64,000 bases of DNA from CAIMZW01 sp037135095 (GCA_037135095.1 JBAXKZ010000001.1:62001-126000), one strand, 5' to 3'; positions 1-8,937 are shown, counted from the first letter of the stretch. Notes: generated by a model not told the origin, from the sequence alone. A program made the numbers and translations.

Positions 1-703
1 AGCTTTCACCAGTTCCGGAGCCAGCGGTGACGGCGCGATCTTTCGCGCTAATGATTCCTGATGTAACAGTTCCAGATAATCCGAGTGGCGATCCAATCGC
101 GATCACAGCATCTCCGACCTGCACATCATCGCTATTACCCAATGAAAGCGCCGGTGCATTTGTTACTTCGATTTTGAGAACCGCTAAGTCATAAGCGGCA
201 TCGCGCCCGATTATCGCAGCGGGATAACTTTTACCGTCTTGCAGATTTACCGAAATTGTTCCATTGCCAGTCACGGCTGCTTCGATGACATGGTTGTTTG
301 TAAGGATGTAACCATTGCTCTGAATAAAGAAGCCAGAGCCAGTGTCGCCACCACTTGAGCTTTGAACCGAAACTGAAACTACGGAAGGTGAAACCCGAGC
401 TGCAATCCCAGCGATGGAATTAGGTTGGCGCTCAATATTTGAGTGCAGGGAGACTAAATTGCTGGTACCTGAAGAGAGGCTAATTGAACGTCCTATTACA
501 GAACCGAGAACTCCGGCTACCAGCGCCATTAAAAGTGCAATGCCAAGCCCGATGCTGGCGCGCTTTGGTTTGATAGTCGACGCTGCCTCTTGAACCGATA
601 GCGGCAACGGCGCTAAGAAATTAGAGGGGTTGGGCTGCGGCGAGGACCACCAAGGAAATTCAGAGGAGGGCGTGGGGGTGGGGTTTGGCTGATCAGTACT
701 CAA
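1..703 (-). CDS. HtrA/DegP-like membrane-anchored serine protease (N-terminal part, runs off the window)
   Basis: Trypsin-like S1C protease expected to degrade or refold damaged proteins outside the membrane. The first 234 residues are visible. They hold a Pro/Ser-rich cytoplasmic tail (residues 1-45), one membrane segment (about 50-72), then a protease domain with the catalytic His in TNNHV (about 138) and Asp in YDLAV (about 172). The active-site Ser and any PDZ domain lie beyond base 1. The start is TTG at 703-701, preceded by GGGAGAG. It follows the O-methyltransferase gene on the same strand, as htrA lies near Rv1220c in M. tuberculosis, although no sigE/rseA pair sits between them here. 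The HtrA assignment is firm; the substrate is unknown. Confidence 0.88.
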   Translation of the reverse strand, partial: MSTDQPNPTPTPSSEFPWWSSPQPNPSNFLAPLPLSVQEAASTIKPKRASIGLGIALLMALVAGVLGSVIGRSISLSSGTSNLVSLHSNIERQPNSIAGIAARVSPSVVSVSVQSSSGGDTGSGFFIQSNGYILTNNHVIEAAVTGNGTISVNLQDGKSYPAAIIGRDAAYDLAVLKIEVTNAPALSLGNSDDVQVGDAVIAIGSPLGLSGTVTSGIISAKDRAVTAGSGTGES

Positions 704-819
704 TCTCTCTCCCTCAATCATTAATTCAACAATTAACGTAACGCTAAAAGTACAATCTTCAGAGGTTAAGCCTAATAAGGTATGAGAAAACGCCAAATTG
801 TGGCTTAAAATCCCAGGTT

Positions 820-1467
820 TTAGCCCACCTTAGTGGCGACTAAGACTCCTGCCCCAACTGGGAGCAGGCTGGAATGCCAGCGAAGATCTTCCTTGATGGC
901 ACGAACAACATCACGCCTGGAGATGGAGTCGAAATCTCTTTGGGTCGGATCTGCCACTTTCCCACCGCTTAAAACTTCATCGATTATCAACGTTCCTCGC
1001 GGGCTTAACAATCGATAACTTTCTTGGACGACATCAAAGAGATCTTGAGCTGGCCGAACCACCATAAGGTCGTAATTCTTATCGGCCAATTTTCCAACTA
1101 CATCGATCACGTTTCCAGTGATCAGCCGGAATCGTTGCGCTGAAATACCGGATTCTTCGAAAACCTTCCGGGCAATACCGCTGTGCTCGCGCTCGGTATC
1201 GATAGAGGTGAAAGTGCCATCCGTTGGTAAACCTTGAAAGATCCAAAGGCCGCTCACGCCCGACCCGGTTCCGATTTCTACCACCGACTTTGCGCGTACC
1301 GAATAGGTAATAAATTTTAGGAGCGCACAAACTGCCGGGCTTGGATCAATTGCCCCAACTTCAGCGCCATTGTTTCTTGCTTGCTGCATAAAAATATCTT
1401 CATGCGGATAGATCTCAGCAAAGGCCGACATATCTCCTCGAGGTGTGCCTTGTGGCGAGATCGTCAT
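820..1467 (-). CDS. SAM-dependent O-methyltransferase (family 3, Rv1220c-like)
   Basis: Class I methyltransferase of 215 residues. The SAM-binding motif I, VVEIGTGSG, is at about residues 62-70, followed by an acidic SIDTE loop and the motif LMVVRP. Small bacterial O-methyltransferases of this family act on catechol-like or unknown acceptors, so the substrate cannot be named. The ATG at 1467 overlaps the pepA stop codon (ATGA), so the two genes are translationally coupled; a longer frame starting at 1482 would lie inside pepA. The position beside htrA matches the mycobacterial sigE region. The reverse strand here carries only short shadow frames. Confidence 0.8.
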   Translation of the reverse strand: MTISPQGTPRGDMSAFAEIYPHEDIFMQQARNNGAEVGAIDPSPAVCALLKFITYSVRAKSVVEIGTGSGVSGLWIFQGLPTDGTFTSIDTEREHSGIARKVFEESGISAQRFRLITGNVIDVVGKLADKNYDLMVVRPAQDLFDVVQESYRLLSPRGTLIIDEVLSGGKVADPTQRDFDSISRRDVVRAIKEDLRWHSSLLPVGAGVLVATKVG

Positions 1468-3008
1468 AGCGTTGCAATCCAATCAATCAAAAGTCGAACT
1501 CCGAAACCCGTTCCGCCTTTTGGATTTTCGCCAGCATCTGAATCGGAGCGGCCAGTACCTGCAATATCTAGGTGAACCCAGTTACTTTCCTCGGCGAAGT
1601 ATTCCAGGAAGAGCGCACCCGTAATAGAGCCACCGCTAAAGTGTTTCTTATCGGCGGTGTGATTAAGGTCTGCAACTTCACTCTGAAGAGCGGGGCGGTA
1701 TTCCGCTACCAAAGGCAGCTGCCAAACCCGATCGCCAATGCGCTCGCCGATAGCGCTCAAAGTTGCCGCCAATTTATTATTTCGACTATACATTGCCGCG
1801 TACTGACGACCTAGCCCCAGAGTGGCAGAACCGGTCAGCGTACCGATATCAATTAAATAATCGGGTTTTAAGTTGCGGTTGGCATAGGCCAAGCCATCTG
1901 CCAAAACCAAGCGACCTTCAGCATCAGTGTCAATAATTTCCACGGTGGTGCCACCATATTGAGTAATTACATCAGAGGGACGCTGCGAAGTCGCGGATAT
2001 CGAATTCTCGGCACACATTAATAGCGCCGTCACTCTCACTTTTGGTTTTAAATCGGGCATTGCAGTGACCACAGATAGAACGGCAGCAGCTCCAGCCATA
2101 TCGCTCTTCATCGGGATCATCAATTCATAGGGCCGCTTTAGCGAGACGCCACCGGTATCAAAGGTGATTCCTTTTCCCACCAAAACTACATGCGGCCAAT
2201 TTTTTGAACCGGCTGGTGAATATGTAACTTTTATAAAGCGAGGACCAGGATTCGGGGAGGAATTGCCAACCGCCATCAGGCCGCCGAATTCAGCGAGCGC
2301 ACTGCCGCTGAGCACCTCGATTGAAAGATCCTTACTTTTAGTTGCCGCAATTTGAGATTTAGCTTGCGTTGCTATCCACGCTGGGTTCTTAATATTTGAT
2401 GGGGTATGAATTAAATCCCGCGCCCGCCATACGGCGCTGGCCAATGTCTCCACGTAATCAATCTGCTCCGTTAAATTTGGCGGCACCAGAAATAACACGG
2501 GCTTTGCTTGCGAAGTTGTCTTCAAAGTCCACGCGTAATTAGAGAGCGATAGGGCAACCATATGCGCCACGGCAGCCTCGTCCTCTGCAACGGTCAGATT
2601 TTTCCGCTGGCTCAAAGTTGATACAAGGATGGTTTTCCCAGAGTTCTTAACTCTTCTGCCAAAAGCCGCCCCAGACCGACGAAATTCTTCCCGGGTACCG
2701 GCACCCACTCCCAATAAATAGATTCGAGTTAGAGAATTCGCCGCTTGCTTCACGGGAAGCTCAATGATCTCCCCCGCCGTTGCGCTGAACTCTGGCCAAG
2801 AATCAAACTCAGAGGAGAGTTTTCGATCTAACTGAGCTTCCAGCGCCGTTAAAATTGCACTCTTTAAAAGCTTAGGGCCAGATTCGGATTGGCCAACCGC
2901 GAAAACCACCGCATCAATCCCCCGCCAGTACTTGTTCAATGTGGAATAGTTCAACGCACCCACTGGAAGCAGTGTTAGATATGGCTTGATCGTGGGCCGG
3001 TAATTCAT
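1464..3008 (-). CDS. pepA: leucyl aminopeptidase, M17 family
   Basis: Cytosolic dinuclear-metal aminopeptidase that removes N-terminal residues from peptides; 514 residues, the usual length. The N-terminal macrodomain-like region spans about 1-170. The catalytic domain carries the metal and catalytic motif GKGITFDTGG (about 278-287) and DTDAEGRL (about 360-367), the variant here of the family signature NTDAEGRL. The ATG at 3008 is preferred over the upstream TTG because TAGCGT lies 7 bases before it and no Shine-Dalgarno is seen, suggesting a leaderless message. It is divergent from nhaA with only 32 bases between start codons, and its stop overlaps the methyltransferase start. Confidence 0.92.
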   Translation of the reverse strand: MNYRPTIKPYLTLLPVGALNYSTLNKYWRGIDAVVFAVGQSESGPKLLKSAILTALEAQLDRKLSSEFDSWPEFSATAGEIIELPVKQAANSLTRIYLLGVGAGTREEFRRSGAAFGRRVKNSGKTILVSTLSQRKNLTVAEDEAAVAHMVALSLSNYAWTLKTTSQAKPVLFLVPPNLTEQIDYVETLASAVWRARDLIHTPSNIKNPAWIATQAKSQIAATKSKDLSIEVLSGSALAEFGGLMAVGNSSPNPGPRFIKVTYSPAGSKNWPHVVLVGKGITFDTGGVSLKRPYELMIPMKSDMAGAAAVLSVVTAMPDLKPKVRVTALLMCAENSISATSQRPSDVITQYGGTTVEIIDTDAEGRLVLADGLAYANRNLKPDYLIDIGTLTGSATLGLGRQYAAMYSRNNKLAATLSAIGERIGDRVWQLPLVAEYRPALQSEVADLNHTADKKHFSGGSITGALFLEYFAEESNWVHLDIAGTGRSDSDAGENPKGGTGFGVRLLIDWIATL

Positions 3009-3040
3009 ATGGCTGACGCTAACCAATGAAGGAGAGTTCT

Positions 3041-4147
3041 GTGAAGTCGAAAGGTGGCGTGGCGAGATTTCTGAAAAATGAGCGCACCTCCGCGACCTTT
3101 TTACTGCCAGTGGCCTTCTTAAGCTTACTTTTGGCGCAGTTGCATCAACTCAATTTCTTTAATAACTCGCTCGCGGTAATCGGCCAACGAATGACGATTC
3201 GCGAATGGGTCTCCGCTGGACCACTGGTAATTTTTTTCTATGTTGCGGGTTTGGAGTTGCGGCGAGAATTAGCATCGGGTGGCAAGAAAAGAGCTGCGCT
3301 ACTTCCGCCGGTTGGCGCCGCGCTACTTGGCATGGCGCTTCCTGCCCTCCTTTACTTTTTCGGTGCCCACATCTTTGGCGCGAATCCCGCTGCTTGGGGG
3401 GTGCCTATGGCAACCGACCTGCCCTTTGCGCTCGCGGTATTGACTCTAATTGGAGGCCGAGGCTTCGTCGGCCTTCGAATTTTTATTTTAGTGCTGGCAA
3501 TTGCCGATGATGTTGGATCGATCGCCGTAGTTGCGCTCAAATTTCATCGCCACTTTGCAGTACTTCCTTTTCTATTGGCGCTAATTTCAATCGGGTTGGC
3601 CTGGAGCGCTCAACGATTAAACCGCTTTGGCGCAATTGCAATTATTCCCGCGCTTATTGGCTGGGGATTCTTTCTCGCCTCAGGGATTCATCCGACTGTC
3701 TATGGGGTGATGTTGGGGGTCGCCACCGCGAAAAAAAGGATTAACCGGGCCCTGCGATTCTGGGAGCCGATTTCCAGTTTCGTGGCAATTCCATTATTTC
3801 TTTTCTCGGCACTTGCGATCGAATTGAATTGGCCAGCAAATACGCAGCTTGGAAAGTTGATCACACTCTTGGTCATAGCCAGATTGTTAGGCAAACCGTT
3901 AGGAATCGCGCTCGGAGCTCGGATCGTGGCGAAATTATTTAAAGTTGAGCTCCAACTTTCAAAATCAGCACTTTGGCTCGCTGGCGGGCTTGGAACGCTA
4001 GGTTTCTCAGTTTCACTACTTTTTGCCGAATTAAGTTTGACCGGTGCCGATCAACAAGCCGCGATAATCGCCATATTTCTAACGCTGCCATGTGCCCTAT
4101 TGGGGCTGGGAAGTTACTACTTCTTTACCAGGGCTACTGCAGCCTGA
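3041..4147 (+). CDS. nhaA: Na+/H+ antiporter NhaA
   Basis: Multi-pass inner-membrane antiporter exchanging sodium for protons, used for pH and sodium homeostasis. The 368-residue protein shows repeated hydrophobic segments, an Asp in ATDLP (about 126) and the paired ion-binding aspartates in LAIADDVGS (156-157), equivalent to D133 and D163/D164 of E. coli NhaA. The start is taken as GTG at 3041 because AAGGAGAG sits 6 bases upstream; an ATG at 3026 has no such site. The last 31 bases overlap the 3' end of the DUF3117 gene on the other strand. Sodium handling would suit an aquatic cell, but that is inference. Confidence 0.92.
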   Translation: MKSKGGVARFLKNERTSATFLLPVAFLSLLLAQLHQLNFFNNSLAVIGQRMTIREWVSAGPLVIFFYVAGLELRRELASGGKKRAALLPPVGAALLGMALPALLYFFGAHIFGANPAAWGVPMATDLPFALAVLTLIGGRGFVGLRIFILVLAIADDVGSIAVVALKFHRHFAVLPFLLALISIGLAWSAQRLNRFGAIAIIPALIGWGFFLASGIHPTVYGVMLGVATAKKRINRALRFWEPISSFVAIPLFLFSALAIELNWPANTQLGKLITLLVIARLLGKPLGIALGARIVAKLFKVELQLSKSALWLAGGLGTLGFSVSLLFAELSLTGADQQAAIIAIFLTLPCALLGLGSYYFFTRATAA

Positions 4148-4296
4148 AGGGCATTTCCCAAATTTGTTGCCTCTTCGACATTGAGTTCAACGACTAAACG
4201 GCCCCCGCCTTCGAGCGGAATTCGCATAACCAAACTTCTAGCTTCCTTGGTTACTTCCATCGGTCCATCGCCAGTACGTGGTTTCATGGCTGCCAT
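4117..4296 (-). CDS. DUF3117 small conserved actinobacterial protein
   Basis: A 59-residue protein beginning MAAMKPRTGDGPMEV and containing the IPLEGGGRLVVEL segment typical of DUF3117 proteins such as Rv1211. The family is almost confined to Actinobacteria and its function is unknown. The ATG at 4296 has AGGGAG 7 bases upstream. The gene ends inside nhaA: the two convergent genes share 31 bases of coding sequence. It lies in the same neighbourhood as the LOG, dapD, methyltransferase and htrA genes, as in mycobacteria, which supports the call. Confidence 0.9.
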   Translation of the reverse strand: MAAMKPRTGDGPMEVTKEARSLVMRIPLEGGGRLVVELNVEEATNLGNALQAAVALVKK

Positions 4297-4401
4297 GTTT
4301 CGACTCCCTTGATCTCGTCTGGGCGACTAAGCCTCGCCATTAGATTGCAGAGGAGAAGTATCTCGCATCCATGGGGTAGGTGGGAAATCGGCTGCTCAGG
4401 C

Positions 4402-4596
4402 TTAATTATTAGGGTCTAAGGCTGATATCAGTCGGGTTTTGGCGATTGTGATCAATGAAAGTACCGCTCGTTCTGGCACGCCAAGGAGATTGGCGATCGC
4501 CAATGCGTCGTGACCTTTTAAGTAGTGGAGAGAGAGGATGATGCGCTCCTCCTCTGGCAGGCTCGCAATGAGCTCGGAGAGGGATTTTTCTGCCAC
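4402..4596 (-). CDS. mini-protein resembling sigma-70 region 4 (HTH only)
   Basis: A 64-residue protein that matches only the DNA-binding region 4 of ECF-type sigma factors: LPEEERIILSLHYLKG, then a helix-turn-helix (ALAIANLLGVPERAV), then AKTRL. Regions 1-3 are absent and the upstream frame has no room for them: an in-frame TAA lies about 60 bases upstream, close to the end of the preceding gene. The GTG at 4596 has no clear Shine-Dalgarno, and the sigma-like reading continues about 15 codons further upstream without a standard start, so the true start is uncertain. It may be a remnant of a sigma factor, or a small DNA-binding or RNA polymerase-binding regulator. The neighbourhood corresponds to the sigE region of mycobacteria. 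Confidence 0.6.
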   Translation of the reverse strand: MAEKSLSELIASLPEEERIILSLHYLKGHDALAIANLLGVPERAVLSLITIAKTRLISALDPNN

Positions 4597-4633
4597 AGAG
4601 GGCAGATTACTAGTCAGGGCTGAGAAAAAAGCC

Positions 4634-5116
4634 TCAATTATTTGTCGTTAAAACCAGCCGACGAAGGCGTCGGAGTGAAATATGCACCCCAGCTAAGATC
4701 CCTGGCCGAACCAAGAGCAAAAGGGGCCAAGGTGCCGCAATTCGCTCAAACCAGTGAAAGCGAATGCCGCCTTCGATCGGTTCCAGCCTAAATGTGCCCA
4801 GCCCTTTGATAATCCGACCTACGTGGTCGACCTCGCAAAATAGCGGCGGCTGCCATTTGGTTACGACCATTTCGTCTAATAACCCCAACTTCGCACTGGG
4901 GAATTTTTTTGCAAACAATCCAGTCAGCGCCCAGATCTTGATGCCGACGCCATTCTCGTGCTCGCCGCTCAAATCGCTCCAGACTTTTGTTTGGAACATC
5001 CAATCGGATTGGCCCTCCCAATCAACCAAGCGATCCCATACTTGAGCAACTTCCAACTCACGATCTGGAGATTTGAATTCGAGCGTCACGTTAAATTCAT
5101 TGTTACGAAATTTCAA
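4634..5116 (-). CDS. SRPBCC (START/polyketide-cyclase-like) protein
   Basis: A 160-residue protein with the look of a single SRPBCC domain: an N-terminal strand, a helix region (LEVAQVWDRLVDWEGQSDW), central strands ending in GLGTFRLEPIEGGIRFHW and a long basic C-terminal helix. Such folds bind small hydrophobic ligands; the ligand is unknown. The TTG at 5116 overlaps the LOG gene stop (TTGA) and has GAAGG upstream, so it is probably co-translated with LOG. The alternative longer frame would lie inside LOG. Family placement rests on overall pattern, not on a diagnostic motif. Confidence 0.6.
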   Translation of the reverse strand: MKFRNNEFNVTLEFKSPDRELEVAQVWDRLVDWEGQSDWMFQTKVWSDLSGEHENGVGIKIWALTGLFAKKFPSAKLGLLDEMVVTKWQPPLFCEVDHVGRIIKGLGTFRLEPIEGGIRFHWFERIAAPWPLLLLVRPGILAGVHISLRRLRRLVLTTNN

Positions 5117-5679
5117 TTTGAACCTTCTGGCGAACAAGCTGCCACCGCCGCAGCTACATCGGTACACCATGCAACAAGCTCGTTCTGGCCGGGCTTCATA
5201 AAACCCAAATCTTGAAGATGCACTAGTGAAGCCCTTAAAGGTGTGTAGACATCAAATGGATCGCAAACAACGACCGGCTTCGAGTGAAAACCAAGGTAAC
5301 GTCCAACCCAAATTTCAAAGAACTCTTCTAACGTCCCGATACCACCAGGCAGTGCGATAAAGGCAGCGCTCATCGCTTCGATCTCGCCTTTGCGTGCTCT
5401 CATGTCGCTAACGACCAAAAGTTCCGAAGAATCTTCATCAGCGAATTCGACCGAAATCAATTTCTCGGGAATAACGCCGAAAGTCGCAGCTCCATTTTTG
5501 CGAGCGCCTTGAGCCACCGCTCCCATCATTGAGGTCTTGCCACCACCCCAAACTAAATCAAAGCCGGCCTTGGCAATTGCTACGCCTAATTCATAAGCCA
5601 GATCCAAATATTTCTGATCGAGCGTCGGTGATGATGCGCAATAAACCGCTATCCGAGGTTTGGTAGTCATATCCGCCAT
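5113..5679 (-). CDS. LOG family protein (TIGR00730, putative nucleoside 5'-monophosphate phosphoribohydrolase)
   Basis: A 188-residue Rossmann-like protein with the two LOG signatures, GGGKTSMMG (about 46-54) and PGGIGTLEEFFE (about 102-113). Members hydrolyse the N-glycosidic bond of cytokinin or other nucleoside monophosphates; in free-living bacteria the physiological substrate is unclear. ATG at 5679 is chosen; ATG at 5670 is also possible. It is divergent from dapD with 26 bases between, an arrangement matching dapD (Rv1201c) near Rv1205 in M. tuberculosis. Confidence 0.85.
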   Translation of the reverse strand: MADMTTKPRIAVYCASSPTLDQKYLDLAYELGVAIAKAGFDLVWGGGKTSMMGAVAQGARKNGAATFGVIPEKLISVEFADEDSSELLVVSDMRARKGEIEAMSAAFIALPGGIGTLEEFFEIWVGRYLGFHSKPVVVCDPFDVYTPLRASLVHLQDLGFMKPGQNELVAWCTDVAAAVAACSPEGSN

Positions 5680-5705
5680 TCTAGAGACTTTGGTAGCGTT
5701 GGCGC

Positions 5706-6623
5706 ATGACGCAAGCATTTGGATTTGGGGTTGCCACCGTCGCAGCAGATGGCTCGATTCTCGATACCTATTTTTTCGAATTAGGCCTTGGCCAATTGGC
5801 AGATCAGAGTGCGCCTAATCTAGGTGAATTCTTAAGTCCAGATTCGGCTCGAGAAGTTACAAAAGAACTAGTGGCAATTGAGATTGATTTGAGCGCATCG
5901 CCACAATCAGTTCCCGATGCCTATCTGCGTCTTCATTTGCTCTCCCATCGATTTGTTGTACCGCATGGCTTGGATTTATCCGGAATTTTTGGGATATTAA
6001 ATAATGTGGCTTGGACCTCTGCTGGTCCTTGTCTGCTCAGTACATTCGGCGAAGTAGCACCACGACTACGCCAGAAGCTTGGCCAACTCACGATTTTTTC
6101 GGTCGATAAATTTCCACGGATGGTTGACTATGTAATTCCGAGCGGAGTTCGAATTGCCGATGCGGACCGAGTGCGCTTAGGCGCATATCTCGCTTCTGGC
6201 ACAACTGTTATGCATGAAGGCTTTGTAAATTTCAATGCCGGAACCATGGGCAAATCAATGGTCGAAGGTCGAATCAGCGCCGGAGTTATTGTTGGCGATG
6301 GCAGCGATATCGGCGGTGGCGCCTCGATTATGGGAACCTTGAGTGGTGGCGGTACGACGGTAATCTCAATTGGGGAACGATCCTTGCTCGGTGCCAATTC
6401 GGGATTGGGGATCTCACTTGGCGATGATTGCGTTGTTGAATCGGGGCTTTACTTAACCGCTGGTTCAAAAGTTTCACTGCCAGATGGCAGTTCGGTCAAA
6501 GCCAGAGATCTCTCGGGAGCCAATAACTTACTCTTTCGCCGAAACTCTCAAACAGGTGGAATTGAAGCCCTTCCTAAGATGGGAAGTTGGGGCGGGCTGA
6601 ATTCCGTTCTGCATTCCAACTAA
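5706..6623 (+). CDS. dapD: 2,3,4,5-tetrahydropyridine-2,6-dicarboxylate N-succinyltransferase
   Basis: Lysine/diaminopimelate pathway enzyme transferring succinyl from succinyl-CoA to tetrahydrodipicolinate. The 305-residue protein has the actinobacterial layout: an N-terminal alpha/beta domain (1-130) and a left-handed beta-helix with hexapeptide repeats (about 150-260, for example GANSGLGISLGDDCVV). The start ATG has no Shine-Dalgarno but TAGCGT lies 6 bases before it, suggesting a leaderless message. The stop codon overlaps the stop of the convergent SpoIID-like gene. DAP feeds peptidoglycan as well as lysine. Confidence 0.92.
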   Translation: MTQAFGFGVATVAADGSILDTYFFELGLGQLADQSAPNLGEFLSPDSAREVTKELVAIEIDLSASPQSVPDAYLRLHLLSHRFVVPHGLDLSGIFGILNNVAWTSAGPCLLSTFGEVAPRLRQKLGQLTIFSVDKFPRMVDYVIPSGVRIADADRVRLGAYLASGTTVMHEGFVNFNAGTMGKSMVEGRISAGVIVGDGSDIGGGASIMGTLSGGGTTVISIGERSLLGANSGLGISLGDDCVVESGLYLTAGSKVSLPDGSSVKARDLSGANNLLFRRNSQTGGIEALPKMGSWGGLNSVLHSN

Positions 6624-7921
6624 CTAGCGGTTGGGGTTGGGGTTGGGGTTTGTAAATCAAACCAAGATGAAGGCAATTTAATTCGCGTTTTAAAATCGCT
6701 CACACTTAAAGTCTTAGTTGTGCCAGCACTCGAATAACCTTTAACAGCTACAACGCTATTAGTAGCCGTGCGAGAAGTAACTTGGTATCTAGTGACATTT
6801 GGTAGCCCAAAAGCTGCGGCCATTGTTGATTGGGTAATCGTTCGAGACCAGTTCGCATATTTTGGATTTAGCGAAGAATCTAAGCTCCACGGATCAGGAA
6901 CATTTACTAAGTAAGGAAAAGCCGTGCCCCAGACATCAAGACTTCGTTGCGTCGTGCCACCGCTTGATGAGAAGAAATAGACATTGATTGGTTTGCCCTT
7001 ATAGAGAATTGCTAAGGAATGAGTAGGGTCAACTGTGGATTCATCAACCGCGCTCACCCAAAGTTTTCCGTATCGAGCTTCATCCTCTTTGGCATACCCA
7101 ACATAGTTTTGATCATATTTAGTGTTATAAACTTGGCAATCGCAATCTTTCTTTATTTTTCCCAATCTAGCTAACGCATAAGTGCGAGAGGCGATCACTT
7201 GAGACTCCAAAGCCGCTAGCGGCCACGATGAAGAAACTTCACTGACGCCATAAAGGTATTCATCGTGCACTGCCAACGAGTCTGAGATTTCCAGTCGATA
7301 ACCAATGCCCGTCACCGCTACTGCGCTCACGCGGACTTGGCCGTAGCGCAACCGAATCCCGCTAGCTACGCCTGAAATCACAATGCCCGATGGTGGTCCA
7401 TCAAAGGAATCTGTGCCGGGCCAGCGAACGGTAAAAATATCGCCCATGGTAATTATTGGCGAAGCGATTCCAACTCCGGCGAGAGTTGCCTTTACCTGCT
7501 TTCCAACTATCGAAAACTTTAACGAAGCCCGCTGGTCATAAACCCCAACAGATGGCGCAGTCGCAAATGGAATTGGTGTTCCTTGGGTTGCGCTACCGGC
7601 AATTAATTGAAAACTGGAATCTTTATTGATCGCTTTATCAATACTGATGGTCGCCGATTTAAGCTGGTGTCCGACATTGACCCGAATCAGCCCGCTGTCA
7701 TCAACTGCCGCAACCGTGGCGCCGGGAAAGTAGTAGGAAAGAATCTCGGTAGCGGATTTACCTGCCAGCGCCTGGCCGCGGGCACCCATCTGGCTTAGAC
7801 CAACACCGTGGCCGTAACCAGAACCTGATATAACAAAATTGGCAGGTACTACATCATCGCCTATCGCTAGCGAACTCCCGAAGAAGAGGAGGGTGATAGT
7901 TAACGCCAGAACTCTTCGCAT
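6620..7921 (-). CDS. secreted SpoIID/LytB-domain protein
   Basis: A 433-residue exported protein: signal peptide (about 1-21), a repeated beta-rich middle, and a SpoIID domain (about 210-390) with ALESQVIASRTYAL and FFSSSGGTTQRS. SpoIID proteins are peptidoglycan lytic enzymes or LytB-like modifiers; actinobacteria that do not sporulate also carry them. The C-terminal tail is PTPTPT, encoded by a GGGGTT-rich strand. It lies 5 bases after the glycosyltransferase gene on the same strand, so both probably form one envelope operon. The lytic activity is inferred from the family. Confidence 0.82.
   Translation of the reverse strand: MRRVLALTITLLFFGSSLAIGDDVVPANFVISGSGYGHGVGLSQMGARGQALAGKSATEILSYYFPGATVAAVDDSGLIRVNVGHQLKSATISIDKAINKDSSFQLIAGSATQGTPIPFATAPSVGVYDQRASLKFSIVGKQVKATLAGVGIASPIITMGDIFTVRWPGTDSFDGPPSGIVISGVASGIRLRYGQVRVSAVAVTGIGYRLEISDSLAVHDEYLYGVSEVSSSWPLAALESQVIASRTYALARLGKIKKDCDCQVYNTKYDQNYVGYAKEDEARYGKLWVSAVDESTVDPTHSLAILYKGKPINVYFFSSSGGTTQRSLDVWGTAFPYLVNVPDPWSLDSSLNPKYANWSRTITQSTMAAAFGLPNVTRYQVTSRTATNSVVAVKGYSSAGTTKTLSVSDFKTRIKLPSSWFDLQTPTPTPTAS
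6629..6650 (+). repeat. telomere-like TTGGGG short tandem repeat
   Basis: Three consecutive GGGGTT units preceded by GGTT on the plus strand. On the minus strand it encodes the Pro-Thr repeat at the C terminus of the SpoIID-like protein. Four G-runs could in principle form a quadruplex just downstream of dapD. Confidence 0.7.
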
Positions 7922-7926
7922 TTTAT

Positions 7927-8937
7927 CTACTGCTCTTCGGGGATAAGACCGCTAGGCGAGGTCAAGAAACCCAACCCCCATGACATATGCATCGTTGTTA
8001 AGACAGTTGGAAGGATTAACTTTTCAGCAATTGAATTTCCAATGATGATGGCGCCGATGAGAATCAATAGCAGATAGCCCGCAGCCGGAAGAAAGAAAAT
8101 CGGGCTAATAAAAGTTCCCGCCAAAATTGAAACGATTAGACCAAGAAGCGCAATCGGCGGCGCCAAGTAACGATAATTGATCGTCCCCTTGTGACTTCTG
8201 GCAACGGCGCGACGCCAGCGACCATATTCGAAATATTGTTTGCTTAGCGCTTTGATCGAAGAACGCGGCCGATATCGAACGATCAAGCTGGGATCAAACC
8301 AGATAGTTCCGCCAGCCTGGCGGAGTCTAAAATTTAACTCCCAATCTTGGGCTCTGGTAAAACGTTCGTCATAGCCACCCGCAGCGAGCAATGCCTTCTT
8401 GTCAAAAGTGCCTAAATAGACCGTGTCTGCAGCGCCGGCGCTGCCACCAACATGAAAGCGCGCAGCGCCGACACCCAAAGGCGAGCGCATTGCCGTTGCT
8501 ACCGCTCGCTCGAAGTGGTTCTTACCTTCGGCCGCCATAACGCCTCCGACATTGACCGCGCCAGTCTTTGCCAACAGTAAGACCGCCTCCTGCACATAAG
8601 TTTGCGAGATTTCGGCATGACCATCGATTCGGCAAATTATGGGAAAGTTTGCCGCTTCGATTGCTAAATTCAATCCGTTAGCGGTGCGACCTGTTGGATT
8701 TTCCACTAAAAGTATTCGAGAATCCCGGGCCGCCAGTTCAGCCGCAATCTCATGAGTTCGATCGTTAGAAGGACCGATTGCCAAGATGACCTCAAAATGA
8801 CCGGGATAACGCTGGGCCAAAATTGCCGTGACCGCTTCGGCCAAATCTCGCTCTTCATTTAAAATTGGCAGAACGACTGATACCCCAGGATAGGCAAATG
8901 CCTCCGAGGCAGAAGTGTTAATGGTTTCGTCACTCAT
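7927..8937 (-). CDS. family 2 glycosyltransferase with C-terminal membrane segments
   Basis: A 336-residue membrane glycosyltransferase. The GT-A domain starts with SVVLPILNEERDL (about 20-32), has a metal-binding DGH in CRIDGHAEI, and an EYGRWR acceptor-side motif similar to those of processive transferases. Two to three hydrophobic segments follow (about 262-320). It probably builds or exports a cell-surface polysaccharide; the donor is unknown. It is divergent from UDP-glucose dehydrogenase, so UDP-glucuronate is a plausible donor, but that is inference. It is adjacent to and upstream of the SpoIID-like gene. Confidence 0.83.
   Translation of the reverse strand: MSDETINTSASEAFAYPGVSVVLPILNEERDLAEAVTAILAQRYPGHFEVILAIGPSNDRTHEIAAELAARDSRILLVENPTGRTANGLNLAIEAANFPIICRIDGHAEISQTYVQEAVLLLAKTGAVNVGGVMAAEGKNHFERAVATAMRSPLGVGAARFHVGGSAGAADTVYLGTFDKKALLAAGGYDERFTRAQDWELNFRLRQAGGTIWFDPSLIVRYRPRSSIKALSKQYFEYGRWRRAVARSHKGTINYRYLAPPIALLGLIVSILAGTFISPIFFLPAAGYLLLILIGAIIIGNSIAEKLILPTVLTTMHMSWGLGFLTSPSGLIPEEQ

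Noticed and set aside
700..830. Terminator between the methyltransferase and htrA genes
   Set aside because: The possible hairpin at 800-828 has an internal mismatch loop and no T-run.
6629..6650. Telomere-like repeat as a chromosome end
   Set aside because: It is short, internal and explained by Pro-Thr codons on the minus strand.
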